From Desulfocucumis sp964643075 (lineage in GTDB: Bacteria; Bacillota; Desulfotomaculia; Desulfotomaculales; Desulfocucumaceae), in assembly GCA_964643075.1 (NCBI GenBank), contig CAZXQO010000001.1, positions 155,494 through 219,493 on the forward strand: DNA of 64,000 bases, read 5' to 3'. How positions within the stretch are numbered: position 1 is the stretch's first letter; every line of letters begins with the position of its first letter. The notes beneath the pieces are model-generated. The model was not told the DNA's origin, searched no databases, and saw only the letters and a program-made list of their open reading frames with translations. Both the position numbers and the translations under genes were made by a program. Below are positions 27,909-35,605 of the stretch, in pieces.

Positions 27909-27968
27909 AAACGGGGGAACGGTTCAGGTGTTTTCTTTTCTTGAAACACCTGAACCGTTCCCCCGTTT
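27909..27968 (-). terminator. Strong terminator of the two-component operon
   Basis: A perfect 25-bp inverted repeat (27909-27933 and 27944-27968) with a 10-base loop, followed by six T on the minus strand. It lies 53 bases after the kinase stop and directly upstream of the efflux operator promoter. Confidence 0.85.
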
Positions 27969-28021
27969 AGAATGCCGTCATTGAAGTTGGGCTAATATGA
28001 ACACTTTAAGAAACATTCAGT

Positions 28022-29575
28022 TTATTCGGAAAGCCATATATGAAATGTACAGCCTTCTCCCTCTTGACTTTCAACGCTAACGGTTCCTCCATGGGCATCT
28101 ATAATGGATTTGGTGATCGCTAAGCCTAAACCGGCTCCGCCGTATTTGCGCGTCCGGGAGGAATCGCTGCGGTAAAAACGGTCGAAGATGTGGAGGAGAT
28201 GACTCTCACTGATCCCCGGCCCGTTATCTTGAACGGACAATTCCACACCGTTGTTTTTTCCAAACAAAGATACCAGGATATGACCCTTTTCAGGGTCCGT
28301 CTGCTGCACCGCATTTTGAAACAAATTTAAAATCACCTGTTTCATTTTATCCGCATCATATTTGCATTTTATTTTTGGTTCGATCGATAAGTCAAGCCTT
28401 CTGTTACCGGCCAGAATGCGCAGCTGCGGCTCCATATCCCGGATAACGGTATCCAGCAAGCCTTCCGTAAGCTCAATGTGAGGTGTGCGGTCAATTTTAG
28501 CCAGGAGCAGAAGATCATGCACCAATTTATTGAGGCGCTCCGATTCGCCATGCATACTTCTTAGCGCTTTATGCAATTGATCTGGTTGATTGGCCGCACC
28601 CCGGAGCAGTACCTCCAAAAATCCGTGAATGGAAGTTAACGGCGTACGAAGCTCATGAGAGGCGTCCGCTATAAAGCGGCGCATCTGTTCCTTGGTTTCT
28701 CTTTCCGCTGCAAAGGAGGCTTCCAGCCGCTCCAGCATGCCGTTAAAGGATTCTGCCAAACGATCGATTTCCATCTGTCCTTGCAGGGTTGGGAAACGCC
28801 GTGCTAAATTACCCGCATCGATTTGTTCCGCAGTTTCCACCATGTTGAATAAGGGAACCAGCGTTCTTTTAAGAAGCGGTAAAAAGCAAAACAATCCAAA
28901 CAGCATGGCAACGAGGGAAAGGAACAAAAAAGTAAGCAGTTGACGAATAAGCAGCTCTTTGAGCGGGCTTGTCAAAGTGCTTACTTGAACGACGCCAAGC
29001 ACCTGTCCGCGGTCAAAAACCGGTTGTAATACCAATAATTGTTCCGATCCCCCAGCATCAACTATTTTGTAGTCCGGTCCTGGTTTCTTCTTCACATCCA
29101 AATACTCCGGCTTATCCAACCTCGGAGGTTTTATGCTGCCGTACCCATTTTCTCCAGCATCATTAATAACTTTGTTGCCCGGCCCCGGTTTTTTCTTCAT
29201 TTCATCTAAATACTCTTGGGTATCCAATCTAGGAGGATTTATGTTGCCGGGTCCATTTGGCAATACGGAATAATTACCTTCCGCATCAATAAATGCAAGG
29301 CTTGCCCCAGGAATAAAAAAGATCGGTGGGCGCATATTGCCATTTTCCGGGCTTGTGTCGAGATGCTGCCAAGCATCTTGTGGAATCGACGCGATCTGGC
29401 CTTGAAGAGTGTCAGCCCTATTTCTGTAAATAACCTCCCGCATAAAAGCATATTGAAACAGGCCAATAAGCAAGAGCAAAACGGCAAGGATTAGCAGTGT
29501 GCGGGATAACAGTTGAATCTTAAGTGAGTTAGGAGCAAAAAAAGATCTAATTCCAGAGCTTATCTTTTGGTTCAT
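28022..29575 (-). CDS. Sensor histidine kinase with duplicated sensor segment
   Basis: 517 residues: membrane helix at about 22-45, extracellular sensor (about 46-205), second helix, HAMP, HisKA with phospho-acceptor in DASHELRTPLTSIHG, and HATPase motifs (NLFQNAVQQ, VQDNGPGIS, GGAGLGLAI). The sensor holds a tandem duplication: PPRLDTQEYLDEMKKKPGPG is repeated as PPRLDKPEYLDVKKKPGPD about 35 residues later. The start overlaps the regulator stop (ATGA). It is the partner of 29572-30264; the pair probably acts at the CTGAA operators. Envelope stress is the likely input given the targets, by inference. Confidence 0.93.
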   Translation of the reverse strand: MNQKISSGIRSFFAPNSLKIQLLSRTLLILAVLLLLIGLFQYAFMREVIYRNRADTLQGQIASIPQDAWQHLDTSPENGNMRPPIFFIPGASLAFIDAEGNYSVLPNGPGNINPPRLDTQEYLDEMKKKPGPGNKVINDAGENGYGSIKPPRLDKPEYLDVKKKPGPDYKIVDAGGSEQLLVLQPVFDRGQVLGVVQVSTLTSPLKELLIRQLLTFLFLSLVAMLFGLFCFLPLLKRTLVPLFNMVETAEQIDAGNLARRFPTLQGQMEIDRLAESFNGMLERLEASFAAERETKEQMRRFIADASHELRTPLTSIHGFLEVLLRGAANQPDQLHKALRSMHGESERLNKLVHDLLLLAKIDRTPHIELTEGLLDTVIRDMEPQLRILAGNRRLDLSIEPKIKCKYDADKMKQVILNLFQNAVQQTDPEKGHILVSLFGKNNGVELSVQDNGPGISESHLLHIFDRFYRSDSSRTRKYGGAGLGLAITKSIIDAHGGTVSVESQEGEGCTFHIWLSE

Positions 29576-30264
29576 GGCAGATCAACCCGGTATCCTGATC
29601 CGCGCAGGGTTCGTATTAATTTATGGTCTTTGTCGTTTAATTTATCCCGCAACGAACGTATATACACCTCAACAATATTTTCCTCTCCCCCGAAATCATA
29701 GCCCCATACTTTATCCAAAATTGTCGTTTTACTTAAAACCAGCCCGTGATTGAGAACTAAAAATTTAAGGAGTTCATATTCTGTTGGAGACAGCTCCAAA
29801 ACCCGATCATTGAGTCTGATTTCCTTGCGGCGGTCATCAATGTGAAACGGCCCAATCACGACTTCCCCAAATAAGTTCGGAAACTGATTACGGATTCTGG
29901 CATAGATCCTGGCGAGCAGTTCCTCAAAACTAAAAGGTTTTACCATGTAATCATCGGCTCCAATGGTAAGACCCTTCACCCGATCATCCACCTCATCCTT
30001 GGCCGTCAGCATGATTACCGCCACATTCTCCGTTTTTTTGAGCATCCGGCACACTTCGAAACCGTCCATTCCGGGCATCATGACATCTAGTATAGCCACA
30101 TGGGGCTGGAATTGCCTCAACAGTGTAATGGCTGTCATGCCGTCCTGGGCGGTCTGCACTTCAAATCCTTCATTTTGCAGACCGAGCTCTAAAAACTGTA
30201 GTATATTCGGTTCATCGTCCACTAATAATATTTTGATTCCCTTTAATTGTTGCATTCTTGACAT
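29572..30264 (-). CDS. OmpR/PhoB-family response regulator
   Basis: 230 residues: receiver with acidic pocket VDDEPN, phospho-acceptor in HVAILDVMMPGMDG and lysine in MVKPFSF; winged-helix domain (LSPTEYELLKFLVLNHG.., ..VYIRSLRDKLND..RGSGYRVDLP). It is encoded first in the kinase operon. Its own promoter (30355-30419) carries the 11-bp-phased half-sites found ahead of three other transcription units, so autoregulation is likely. Confidence 0.94.
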   Translation of the reverse strand: MSRMQQLKGIKILLVDDEPNILQFLELGLQNEGFEVQTAQDGMTAITLLRQFQPHVAILDVMMPGMDGFEVCRMLKKTENVAVIMLTAKDEVDDRVKGLTIGADDYMVKPFSFEELLARIYARIRNQFPNLFGEVVIGPFHIDDRRKEIRLNDRVLELSPTEYELLKFLVLNHGLVLSKTTILDKVWGYDFGGEENIVEVYIRSLRDKLNDKDHKLIRTLRGSGYRVDLP

Positions 30265-30284
30265 ACCACCCTTTTATCGGGGAC

Positions 30285-30337
30285 ATTCCATCAGAGACAT
30301 ACCATTGGGGACATTCCTCATAAGGAGGTGTGTCCCC
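30285..30337 (-). repeat. GGGGACATTCC repeats forming a leader hairpin
   Basis: GGGGACATTCC occurs twice (30287-30297 region and 30307-30317) and GGGGACA (30307-30313) pairs with TGTCCCC (30331-30337), with an inner CCTC/GAGG pair. It lies in the leader of the regulator gene. A diverged relative is at 32109-32185. These look like a dispersed intergenic repeat family. Confidence 0.5.
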
Positions 30338-30354
30338 GTTCCTTTATTGTTGTC

Positions 30355-30419
30355 ATTATATTTATATTATCTGGATCATAACTGAAACCGTACTGAATGA
30401 AAACTGAAAATTTGTTGAA
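30355..30419 (-). promoter_or_regulatory. Phased CTGAA operator and promoter of the two-component operon
   Basis: Half-sites begin at 30371 (CTGGA), 30382, 30393, 30404 and 30415 (TTGAA), all 11 bp apart. The minus-strand -10 TATAAT (30360-30355) is 10 bases from the nearest half-site. Outside the half-sites the sequence is unrelated to the other three copies, so the spacing has been kept by selection rather than by recent duplication. Confidence 0.85.
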
Positions 30420-30459
30420 AATCAGTATTTTCCATAATTTTGGATCAATGGGAACAACA

Positions 30460-30831
30460 TCATTCCTTATCCTTTATTCTGAAACCAAATCCCCACACTG
30501 TATCAATTTTCAGAATTGAGCCAGCATCAGAAAGTTTTTTCCGGATTCTTTTGATCATATCATCAGTCGCCCGGGTTTCCACTTCGTTTTCAAAGCCCCA
30601 AACCTTTTCTAGAAGTTCACTGCGGCTAACCGCCATGTTTCTATTATTAGCCAGATAATAGAGCAATGAAAATTCCATTCCCGTAAGTCCTATGTTTTTA
30701 GCATTGAACTCAGCACACTTGGTATCGGGATTTATTAAAACATCTGAAATCTTGACAATATGATTACTTCCAACGCTATTTTTTTCTAATCCAATTCTTC
30801 TAATATATAATTTCTTATCCATAAATTTCAT
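30460..30831 (-). CDS. Stand-alone winged-helix DNA-binding protein (OmpR effector domain, no receiver)
   Basis: 123 residues. The C-terminal 90 (NIGLTGMEFSLLYYLANNRN.., LEKVWGFENEVETRATDDMI.., KIDTVWGFGFRIKD) are a complete OmpR-type winged helix. The N-terminal 30 residues do not form a receiver and none is encoded upstream. Either a regulator that lost its receiver domain or a phosphorylation-independent regulator. It lies just left of a plus-strand TTTTGCCACAG repeat that it might bind. Confidence 0.75.
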   Translation of the reverse strand: MKFMDKKLYIRRIGLEKNSVGSNHIVKISDVLINPDTKCAEFNAKNIGLTGMEFSLLYYLANNRNMAVSRSELLEKVWGFENEVETRATDDMIKRIRKKLSDAGSILKIDTVWGFGFRIKDKE

Positions 30832-30894
30832 TCGCCTCTAAATTGATTCTAACATTAAAAAATGTAATTTTACTGAACAATCTTGCTGCTTCAA

Positions 30895-30930
30895 TTTTGC
30901 CACAGTTTTGCCACAGTTTCGCTATATTAT
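30895..30930 (+). promoter_or_regulatory. TTTTGCCACAG 11-bp direct repeats beside a -10-like box
   Basis: TTTTGCCACAG occurs at 30895-30905 and 30906-30916, followed by a partial third unit (TTTCGC) and TATATTAT (30923-30930). Eleven-base direct repeats again suggest an OmpR-type operator, of different sequence from the CTGAA sites. Downstream, 31016-31054 is a 12-codon frame with a strong AGGAGGTGA-like site, probably a gene stub. The remainder of 30832-31178 shows nothing else. Confidence 0.5.
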
Positions 30931-31178
30931 AAAAGGCAAATCCGCCGATTACTATAATGGGTTATTAAATACGATTTCACAATTAAAGGAATGCAAATAA
31001 ATGGAGGTGAGATTTGTGAATAGAATTCAAACCCCCAGATGCAGGAGCACGTAAGACAAAATAACAATGAAGCTATTCCTGAATAATTTGGAAATAGAAT
31101 GCATCGGGATAAGGTATCCATTAAAATTCTTCATAACTATTTGTATATTGAGTAGATTAAAAGGAGCGTGATGTTAAT

Positions 31179-31654
31179 ATGAATATTTCATCAATTTCAT
31201 CTGCGTCAAGTAGCACTTATTCTACTGTGAATAATAATAATGAAGTAGCACAGCTTAAAAAACAAAAGGCAAATCTTATGAAGGAACTACAAAAACTTCA
31301 ACAAAGTAATGTGATGAAAATACGAAACAAGAAGAAATCAAACTATTACAACAGCAAATACAGCTAATTGATGCACAAATTCAAGGTGCAAGCAATACTA
31401 GTTCTACCATGAATACGCAAAGCACTGATAACAGGAAAGGACAAGATCCTTTTTTAACCGATGCAGCAAAGGTTTTAGGCACCTCATCCGACGATCTCAA
31501 ATCCCAACTAGATTCGGGCACGGACTTACAAACAATTATTAAAAACCAAAATTTATCTGTGGAAGATTTTCAGCAACAGATGATTACACTTTTTAATAAT
31601 CGTCACGCTGCTGACGTCGATCAAATTGGAAACATTGTTAATACAAAGATCTAA
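31179..31654 (+). pseudogene. FlxA-like small protein broken by a frameshift
   Basis: The frame from ATG 31179 (MNISSISSASSSTYSTVNNN.., QLKKQKANLMKELQKLQQ) runs to a stop at 31367. The continuation lies in another frame: SDENTKQEEIKLLQQQIQLI, then DAQIQGASNTSS, and on through DPFLTDAAKVLGTSSDDLKS to the stop at 31654. A one-base loss near 31305-31312 separates them. The joined product of about 159 residues has the Ser-rich N-terminus and paired coiled coil of FlxA-like proteins, then a helical C-terminal part. AAAGGAG precedes the ATG. A sequencing error cannot be excluded. Confidence 0.7.
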
Positions 31655-31706
31655 TAATAAACACTATAATTAACACCACGCTCATACTTTTCAACCTTGG
31701 CAACGA

Positions 31707-31949
31707 TTAATTCTGTTGATTGGTGTTAGAAGGTGCTGTCTTTTGAGACCCATCTCCACCCATCTCTGGCCCTGTACCTAGCTTACTCAAATCCATATCC
31801 TGCATTCTGGTCAGCATGCTTTGGGCCTGTTCTGCGGTTAATTTCCCTTGGGATACCTGAGTATCTAATTCTGTTTTCATTTTAGCTAACAATTTCTCCT
31901 TCAGTTGAGCAAGGGTCATCCCCTTGTTGCCGGCAATCTGACTTAACAC
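31707..31949 (-). pseudogene. Small helical secreted-type protein lacking its signal peptide
   Basis: 80 codons read MLSQIAGNKGMTLAQLKEKL.., TAEQAQSMLTRMQDMDLSKL, with a Gly/Asn/Gln-rich tail. The frame continues upstream as FARAQ and then meets TGA. The promoter operator (32030-32105) and a strong GGGAGGTG ribosome site (31981-31974) are intact about 30 bases further upstream, but the expected start and export signal are missing. Relatives of this helical pattern are exported proteins of the YckD/DUF2680 kind; family placement is tentative. Confidence 0.5.
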
Positions 31950-32029
31950 CTGGGCTCTTGCAAAGTATCAAACACCTCCCTGTAAAAAAATTCATCAAGC
32001 ATCTTCCTGCAAAACAACTCGACTCTCCA

Positions 32030-32105
32030 ATAATAACCACTTCAACTGAATTTTTCCTTAACGGTAACTGAACGTTAATTGAGTAATGGCTGAATATATG
32101 CTGAA
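32030..32105 (-). promoter_or_regulatory. Phased CTGAA operator and promoter, fourth copy
   Basis: Half-sites begin at 32046, 32057 (CTTAA), 32068, 32079 (TTGAG), 32090 and 32101, all 11 bp apart. The minus-strand -10 TATTAT (32035-32030) is 10 bases from the nearest half-site. It faces the truncated small gene at 31707-31949. A GGGGATATTCC-type repeat follows at 32109-32185. Confidence 0.8.
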
Positions 32106-32196
32106 AAAAGGCATATATTGGGGATATTCCTTCTCTAATTTGTATAGAACTAGGAGCTTTATATAGTACAAGAAGGTGTGTCCCATTTCCTTAAAA

Positions 32197-32237
32197 AAAC
32201 GGCATTCCTACACGGGTAAACCGCGACAGAATGCCGT
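32197..32237 (-). terminator. Terminator after the diguanylate cyclase
   Basis: ACGGCATTC (32199-32207) pairs with GAATGCCGT (32229-32237); seven T follow on the minus strand. It is 90 bases after the cyclase stop. The flank from GAATGCCGT towards ATATGAAC matches the sequence just after the kinase gene at 27971-28021. Confidence 0.75.
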
Positions 32238-32326
32238 AATTAAAACCTGACCATATGAACTTTAGATACATTTCGGTTATTAATGAAGCCAGATATATTA
32301 ACGTTATCCAAAAGTCTTCAGCGTTA

Positions 32327-35300
32327 TCAACTGTCTGATTTAAGTCCCGCCTCCGCTATACATACCCTGTTTCTGCCTTCGGCTTTGGCCCGGTAGAGAG
32401 CTTCATCTGCCTTGCTGATCAATGCATCAAGTTTTTCTTCCAAGCCGCCTTCCAGTGCAGCAACACCGAAACTGGCTGTTACGCCGATATATTGGGAATT
32501 ATCAGGTAGCGGTATGCGCAGATTTTGCACCGCAGCACGCATACGCTCTGCTATTCTTGCTGACTGTTCACATGTTGCACCGGGTAAACAGGCAATAAAC
32601 TCCTCACCACCATACCGGCCTACAAAATCGTATGGCCGGCAGGTCCAGGACAGGCAGGCGGCAAATTCCTTCAAAACCACATCCCCGAACTGTTGACCGT
32701 AACTATCGTTAATTCTTTTAAAACGATCTATATCCGAAAGAATTATACTAATTGGCGCCCCTACCCTTTTTGCACGTGTTATCTCCGATTCCAAACGCTC
32801 CATAAAAACCCGGCGGTTCATAAGATCCGTCAGGTAATCGGTAGTGGCGTGGTATTCGGCTTGTTCGCGGGCCTTTTCAGCCTCAACTTTTGCCTCCACA
32901 AGCCCGGTAACGTCGATAAAGGATACGATTCCGCCTGTAACCAGACCGGATTCATCCCGCAAAAATCTGGCGTTCTTGATGACCGACAAACGTCGCCCGC
33001 TCTTGGTTAATATCGTACAATGATGTCCTATAACCGGATCCTTGCGGTCCGGATCGAAGATGGAACACTCTTCCATACATTCCGACATAAACAACTGACA
33101 GTGCCGTCCCAATACTTCTTCGCGGTGATAGCCGGTTATAGAACAAAACTCATCATTGACGCTAGTAATCTCCCAATTGGAATTCACCATGAAAATTGCC
33201 GTGGCAGCTGCTTGCAATACCCTCTCCGTTAACTTCTTTTCAGACTCGACTATCCGGCGTGCTTCTACCAGATGTGTCACGTCAACAACATTGAGGAGCA
33301 CCCCTGCATACTGGCCGTTTTTCAAAACCGGCTGCACACGAAAAGTCAGGTCAACCTTACCAATTCTTTTGTCGGTGTAGACAGTTTTTTTGTTTCCCCC
33401 TTTTTTTATATCAAGCATTATCTTCCTTACCTTCTCGGCGGCTTCTCCATGATGAAATTCCCACAGGGAACAGCCTAAAATATCTTCCCTGTTTTTACCA
33501 GCTAGCCTGCAGAAATAATCGTTTATCTCGACTATCCTGCCCTCTGCGTCGGCAAATACTACTCCTTCCTGCATATTCGAGATAACCGTGCGCAGTCTGA
33601 CTAATTCGATCTCAACAGCTGACTTGGCCTGATAAAGCTCCTCCTCTAACCGCTTGCGCCTGGTAATATCGCGCGCTATCCCCTCAACGGCCACTAGCCG
33701 GCCATCATTATCATACAACGGGACCTGGTTAATCTCCAGCCATATAATTTGACCATCACAATGCATCCAACGCAGAGTGATCCGTCTTTTAATCTCACCG
33801 GCAATGATTTGGCTGATATAAGGCCGGTCATCCGGATGCACTCTCTTAAAAAATAAATTTGGATCACGGTAGAAATCTTCCGGATAATAGCCTCCAATCG
33901 AGGTTGTCGCCGGGCTTATATATTCAAAGCAAGGCTCTGGCAACACTTTTCGGCGGTAGACAACGTCTGAGGCATTTTCGGCCAGGCGGCGAAAGCGCTC
34001 CTCACTTTCCCGCAGCGCCCGCTCTGCCTTTTTGCGGTCAGTGGTGTCGCGAAAGGTTTCAATAGCCCCAACCAGTTGGCCTCTTTCGTCATAAAGCGGA
34101 GATGCCCTGGCCCACAGAAAAACCCCTTCCTCTTCATGTGTTGAGGGCAAAAAGATCTCGGAGTAAAGGGTATCTCCTTCCCGCCCTACATGAGGATACT
34201 TCATTTTGGTTTCCTCGTCGTCAGCCAAGACGAGATCGATCAGTGTCGGCCTGGACTCGCCGTAAAAGGGCACTGCGTAGGCGTAATTTCCCCGGCCGAT
34301 TATATCTTCTTTGGGTACCCCGGTCATTTGTTCAGTAGCCTTATTCCAGGCGATGACCTTCCTTTCCCGGTCGATGACAAAGGTAGCATCGGGCAGGAAG
34401 TCAATGATGGCCGCAAGCAACTGGTGAGCGATCGCCATAGCCTTCCTGCTTTTTTGAACTTCATCGAGTCGTGCCGTTCGTTCGGTGACTTGTTGTTTTA
34501 GTTCTTTGTTCAGCTTACTAATTTCTTCTTCATTTTGTTTCAATACATTCTCTCTTGACCTTATAGCCTCAGTCATGGTCATAAAATCATTGGCCAGTTC
34601 ATCGAACTCAATATAACTGTCAGACTGAAGAGTAAAATTATAGTTACCACCAGCAATCTTTTTGGTATTTCCAGCAAGTTCAAATAGCGGCTGCAATATT
34701 TTACTCAAACTTCCTGTTGCTATCAAGAAGGCCAAAACTAAAGCTGCTACAGCTCCTATTAAAAAAACATTTCTGGCTCCCCCAACCGGGGCAAAAGCCT
34801 CGTCAACTGCCTGGCATAAAACTACAGACCAGCCAGTCTCTGGAACAATAGCAACACTGGCAAGCATCTCCTCTCCTTCACCCTCCCGGCAATAATAACG
34901 ATAGTAGCCCTCGTTACCATCGATACCTTGACGGACAGCAAACCTATCCTTTACATTAATTCGTTGATAAACATACGATTTTTCGGAATAAGCTATATAG
35001 GTTCCTTCCCTATCAACAATTCCCACATGACTATGACGGCCAATCTTAACCCGGTCGGCAATGACGCCGAGTGTGGCTAAATTAAGATACCCGACTATCA
35101 TTCCCCGCTTAAATGGCCGGGTAACTGTTACAGTTGGCTGGCCTGTTTGCATAGAAATAAATGAAGGTGACCAGTATGGTTTGCCAAAAGCCATGGTTGA
35201 CTTAAAAAAATCCTGCCCTGACATATTCATTCCGATGTAATCCCGGTTGAAAGGAGCTACATACTTTACTTCTCCGCGACGATCAAGGATCTGGATCATA

Positions 35301-35602
35301 TCAAAACACTGATAATTATTAACAACTTTTTCAAGATAGGAATTTATCTGTTTTTCTTCAATCAAACCATCTTCCTCAATAACACCTTCAATCTGCGCTA
35401 AAATATTTTTGGGCTCATTTAAAAATTTTTCTGTCTCCTCTGCTAAAGACTTGGCAATAAGTATGTTTTTATTGCTAATTTCTTCTCCTAATCTCTCCGT
35501 CAATATATGTATGGAAAAGAAACTGATGATTAAAATAGGAACCATAACCACTAAAACAAAGTTTAAGATCAGGATATTTTTCAGCCTCGTTTTAATTTTC
35601 AT
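32327..35602 (-). CDS. Membrane sensor diguanylate cyclase (dCache-HAMP-PAS x4-GGDEF)
   Basis: 1091 residues: membrane helix at about 10-32, extracellular dCache-like domain to about 280, second helix (FLIGAVAALVLAFLIATGSL), HAMP, coiled coil, four PAS domains with PAC segments between about 390 and 905, and a GGDEF domain. The active site is YGGEEF, preceded five residues earlier by RPYD, a canonical RxxD inhibitory site, so the enzyme should make c-di-GMP under product control. The start lies three bases after the stop of the LivJ-like lipoprotein gene, giving one operon, probably under a c-di-GMP-II riboswitch. Confidence 0.93.
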   Translation of the reverse strand: MKIKTRLKNILILNFVLVVMVPILIISFFSIHILTERLGEEISNKNILIAKSLAEETEKFLNEPKNILAQIEGVIEEDGLIEEKQINSYLEKVVNNYQCFDMIQILDRRGEVKYVAPFNRDYIGMNMSGQDFFKSTMAFGKPYWSPSFISMQTGQPTVTVTRPFKRGMIVGYLNLATLGVIADRVKIGRHSHVGIVDREGTYIAYSEKSYVYQRINVKDRFAVRQGIDGNEGYYRYYCREGEGEEMLASVAIVPETGWSVVLCQAVDEAFAPVGGARNVFLIGAVAALVLAFLIATGSLSKILQPLFELAGNTKKIAGGNYNFTLQSDSYIEFDELANDFMTMTEAIRSRENVLKQNEEEISKLNKELKQQVTERTARLDEVQKSRKAMAIAHQLLAAIIDFLPDATFVIDRERKVIAWNKATEQMTGVPKEDIIGRGNYAYAVPFYGESRPTLIDLVLADDEETKMKYPHVGREGDTLYSEIFLPSTHEEEGVFLWARASPLYDERGQLVGAIETFRDTTDRKKAERALRESEERFRRLAENASDVVYRRKVLPEPCFEYISPATTSIGGYYPEDFYRDPNLFFKRVHPDDRPYISQIIAGEIKRRITLRWMHCDGQIIWLEINQVPLYDNDGRLVAVEGIARDITRRKRLEEELYQAKSAVEIELVRLRTVISNMQEGVVFADAEGRIVEINDYFCRLAGKNREDILGCSLWEFHHGEAAEKVRKIMLDIKKGGNKKTVYTDKRIGKVDLTFRVQPVLKNGQYAGVLLNVVDVTHLVEARRIVESEKKLTERVLQAAATAIFMVNSNWEITSVNDEFCSITGYHREEVLGRHCQLFMSECMEECSIFDPDRKDPVIGHHCTILTKSGRRLSVIKNARFLRDESGLVTGGIVSFIDVTGLVEAKVEAEKAREQAEYHATTDYLTDLMNRRVFMERLESEITRAKRVGAPISIILSDIDRFKRINDSYGQQFGDVVLKEFAACLSWTCRPYDFVGRYGGEEFIACLPGATCEQSARIAERMRAAVQNLRIPLPDNSQYIGVTASFGVAALEGGLEEKLDALISKADEALYRAKAEGRNRVCIAEAGLKSDS

Positions 35603-35605
35603 TAT

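Noticed and set aside
30927..31121. 64-codon minus-strand frame
   Set aside because: No ribosome site, Cys-rich composition unlike its neighbours, and overlaps the plus-strand promoter-like region.
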